Assembly (NCBI RefSeq): GCF_044360475.1
Contig: NZ_CP043494.1
Coordinates: forward strand, 1,922,001-1,986,000
Reading direction: 5' to 3'
DNA: 64,000 bases
Source of the DNA: Archangium minus
Lineage (GTDB): Bacteria > Myxococcota > Myxococcia > Myxococcales > Myxococcaceae
Under the pieces are notes generated by a model. It saw only the letters and a program-made list of their open reading frames with translations. It made no database searches and had not been told where the DNA came from. The first letter of the stretch is position 1. Each line of letters opens with the position of its first letter. The position numbers and the translations under genes are program-made. Shown one piece after another: positions 62,124 to 64,000 of this stretch.

Positions 62124-64000
62124 CTACTTCTTGAGCTTGCCCATGAGCTTGTCCAGCTTGGCCTGATCCAACCCGGCCAGCGGGAAGTCCGAGGGCGCGA
62201 ACACCTGACGATCCGGGGCGCCGCGCTCCGCGAGCAGCGTCCGGATCGCCTCCAGGTACCGGGCCGAGAGCCGCTCCACGGTGGCGACCTCGTACAGGGC
62301 GGCACTGAAGTACCAGGTGACGTGGAGCTGATCGTCCGCCATGCGCACGATCACCGCCAGCTTGTGCCGACGCGTGGGGGCCCGTTGCTCCGGGTGGTCC
62401 AGCACGGTGAACCACGGGCCCGAGAGGTGGTACTGCCCGACGTACCGGAACAGCACCTCGGCCTGGGGAGCACCGGCCAGCCGGGCGCGGAGCTCCGCGT
62501 TCGTCGAGAGGTAGCGCAGCACTCCGTAGCCCAGGCCTCGGTTCGGCACCGAGCGGAGCTGCTCCTTCACCGTCCGCACGGTGGCGCCGGGCCCCGCCTG
62601 CTCCGGCGTGAGCCGCACCGGGTACAACGAGGTGAGCCATCCCACCGTTCGGGAGAGATCCACGTCCTCGAAGACGTCCTCGCGCCCGTGGCCCTCGACG
62701 TCCAGCAGGAGTTCCGGATGGCCGGTCCACTCCCGCAGGGCCCAGGCCAGCGCGGCGATCAGCAGCTCGCCGATCTCACACCGGTAGGCCTCGGGCAGCT
62801 CCTTGAGCAGCTGCCGGCTCTCATCGCGGGACAGGGAGTGCGTGAGCGCCCGCTCCAGACTCGTGGGCAGAGTGGCCCCTGGGTGATCCACCGGCAGCAG
62901 CCGGGGCGGCTCCTGCCCCTGGGCGGTCCAGTGAGCCAGCTCCTCCCTCAGCCGGGGCGAGTCCGCGTAGCCCTGGAGGCGCTCGAGCCAGGAGCGCACC
63001 GAGGTGGTCCTGGGAGGCAGCTGGCACGCGCGGCCTTCCCCGAGCTGCTCGTAGGCGATCTGCAGTTGCTCGAAGAGGACGCGCCAGGAGACGCCGTCCA
63101 CCACGAGCCGGTGCGCGGCGATCAGCAGCCGGCTCGGGCGGTGGGGCCCCAGTTCGAGCAGGGCCGTCGCCACCAGGGGGCCCCCAGCGAGCCTGAGCCC
63201 CGCCTGGAGCTCACGTCCGAGCTCCTGGAAGCGCTCCTCGAGCTGGGCGTCGGGCACCGAGGAGAGATCGATCCGCGTGAAGGGCATTGGCGCGTCGGGC
63301 GGGGCGATCAGTGCCTCCCAGTCGGACCCGCTCCGCGTCACTCGGAGTCGGAGCGCGTCATGGTGGTGCAGCAGCGCGGTCAAAGCCTGCTGGAGCCTGG
63401 ACGCGTCCAGCGGCTGCCGCGCCTCGAGCGGCACGACGATGCCCCAGCTGTCGAGCTCTGGCACCTCCTGCTCGAGGAACCACCGCTGGATCTGGGTGAG
63501 CGGGAGCGGCCCGGTGAGTGGCCCCTCGTCGGTCGGCGCGGCGGGCGCCTGGGTGGCGACGCTCGCCAGCTCGGCGATGGTCTGGTGCTGGAAGAGCTGC
63601 CGCGGGGTCAGCTTCAGCCCCGCTTGGTTGGCCTTCGAGACGACCAGGATCCCCAGGATCGAATCGCCGCCCACGCTGAAGAAGTTGTCGGTGACGGACA
63701 CCTCCTTCAGGTTCAGGACCTGGCACCAGATGCGCGCCAGCGTGGCCTCCATGGGAGTGCGGGGGGCGACGAGGTTGCTCCGCTGCCGCTGCCGCGCCTC
63801 CTCCAGCGAGGGGAGGGCGTCGTAGTTGATCTTCCCGTTCAGCGTGAGCGGCAGCTTCTTCAGGTGCACGTAGGTGTTCGGGAGCACCTCCTCGATGAGC
63901 CGCTCCGCGAGGAAGGCCCGGAGCTGATCGCGATCCTGCTCCTGGCGCGAGACGTAGTAGGCGACGAGCACTTCGTTGCCGTTCGTGTCCCGCTTCAGCA
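62124..64000 (-). CDS. NRPS C-terminal part: A (end)-T-E (5' part outside window)
   Basis: The frame runs off the right edge. Visible: the end of an A domain (LTLNGKINYDALP with the A10 Lys), a T domain with GGDSI (the form usual before E domains) and an epimerization domain. In the E domain the motif is HRLVVDG instead of HHxxxDG, so the catalytic second His is Arg; VEGHGRE and FRYVGQ are intact. No thioesterase follows; the protein ends with a short tail (SDFPLAGLDQAKLDKLMG). If no C domain precedes the A domain, this protein could be the missing half of a split module with the orphan C domain of the FAAL-NRPS. Confidence 0.92.
   Translation of the reverse strand, partial: LKRDTNGNEVLVAYYVSRQEQDRDQLRAFLAERLIEEVLPNTYVHLKKLPLTLNGKINYDALPSLEEARQRQRSNLVAPRTPMEATLARIWCQVLNLKEVSVTDNFFSVGGDSILGILVVSKANQAGLKLTPRQLFQHQTIAELASVATQAPAAPTDEGPLTGPLPLTQIQRWFLEQEVPELDSWGIVVPLEARQPLDASRLQQALTALLHHHDALRLRVTRSGSDWEALIAPPDAPMPFTRIDLSSVPDAQLEERFQELGRELQAGLRLAGGPLVATALLELGPHRPSRLLIAAHRLVVDGVSWRVLFEQLQIAYEQLGEGRACQLPPRTTSVRSWLERLQGYADSPRLREELAHWTAQGQEPPRLLPVDHPGATLPTSLERALTHSLSRDESRQLLKELPEAYRCEIGELLIAALAWALREWTGHPELLLDVEGHGREDVFEDVDLSRTVGWLTSLYPVRLTPEQAGPGATVRTVKEQLRSVPNRGLGYGVLRYLSTNAELRARLAGAPQAEVLFRYVGQYHLSGPWFTVLDHPEQRAPTRRHKLAVIVRMADDQLHVTWYFSAALYEVATVERLSARYLEAIRTLLAERGAPDRQVFAPSDFPLAGLDQAKLDKLMGKLKK

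Overview
The window looks like a chromosomal segment of a Cystobacterineae-type myxobacterium (Archangium/Cystobacter-like). The evidence is high GC with strong G/C third-position bias, several large lipoproteins with calcium-repeat, VWA, Cys-rich or Ig-like modules, a TIGR02266-type PilZ protein, a DUF2378 (TIGR02265) protein, a CglD-like gliding-motility lipoprotein, a cyclase-ATPase-TPR regulator and a large NRPS locus. I saw no rRNA, tRNA, CRISPR array or intact insertion sequence.

Region 1 (1-8.1 kb): a DcaP-like porin cut by the window edge, a secreted coiled-coil protein, an ABHD18-like hydrolase, a purple-acid-phosphatase-like lipoprotein, a YqiA-like esterase, a FabL-like SDR and a PhzF-family protein. 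A perfect 13-bp terminator-like hairpin lies in the 401-nt divergent gap 5999-6399. Region 2 (8.2-20.6 kb): a beta-propeller lipoprotein, the overlapping sbcD-sbcC pair, a PilZ protein, the CglD-like lipoprotein with its terminator, an F420/NADP-oxidoreductase-like protein and a DUF2914 protein. Region 3 (20.6-31.7 kb): the large cyclase-ATPase-TPR regulator, an M14 peptidase, a small duplicated-domain protein flanked by repeats of its neighbour's 3' end, an NAPE-PLD-like metallo-beta-lactamase-fold protein, a Cys-rich lipoprotein and soluble transhydrogenase.

Region 4 (31.8-37.6 kb) is a copper module: a CorE/ECF44-type sigma factor with a CxC linker and Cys-rich tail, a P1B-1 copper ATPase with duplicated YHS and heavy-metal-binding domains, and a His-rich outer-membrane protein. 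An ECF-like promoter precedes the ATPase. Region 5 (37.6-42.4 kb): a Rieske oxygenase, a DUF2378 protein, a DAG-repeat/Ig-like lipoprotein and a 28-codon lipoprotein-like ORF.

Region 6 (42.5-64 kb, running off the right edge) is a biosynthetic gene cluster that I cannot match to a known product. An NRPS ending A-T-E is cut by the window edge and is followed 13 nt later by a membrane M28 peptidase. A 3293-residue NRPS has the order FAAL-ACP-C-A-T-C-A-T-C and ends on an orphan C domain. It is followed by a protein of unknown family, a B12-binding-type radical SAM enzyme, a Cupin_8/JmjC-like oxygenase and an MFS exporter. A second B12-type radical SAM protein, resembling the RiPP rSAM_ocin_1 family, is read divergently from the big NRPS, and no RiPP precursor was seen. 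I infer an acylated peptide, modified by radical SAM and oxygenase chemistry, exported by the MFS protein and possibly matured by the peptidase. Unusual points are a CX14CX2C radical SAM motif, an epimerization domain whose catalytic His is Arg, and a probable split module.
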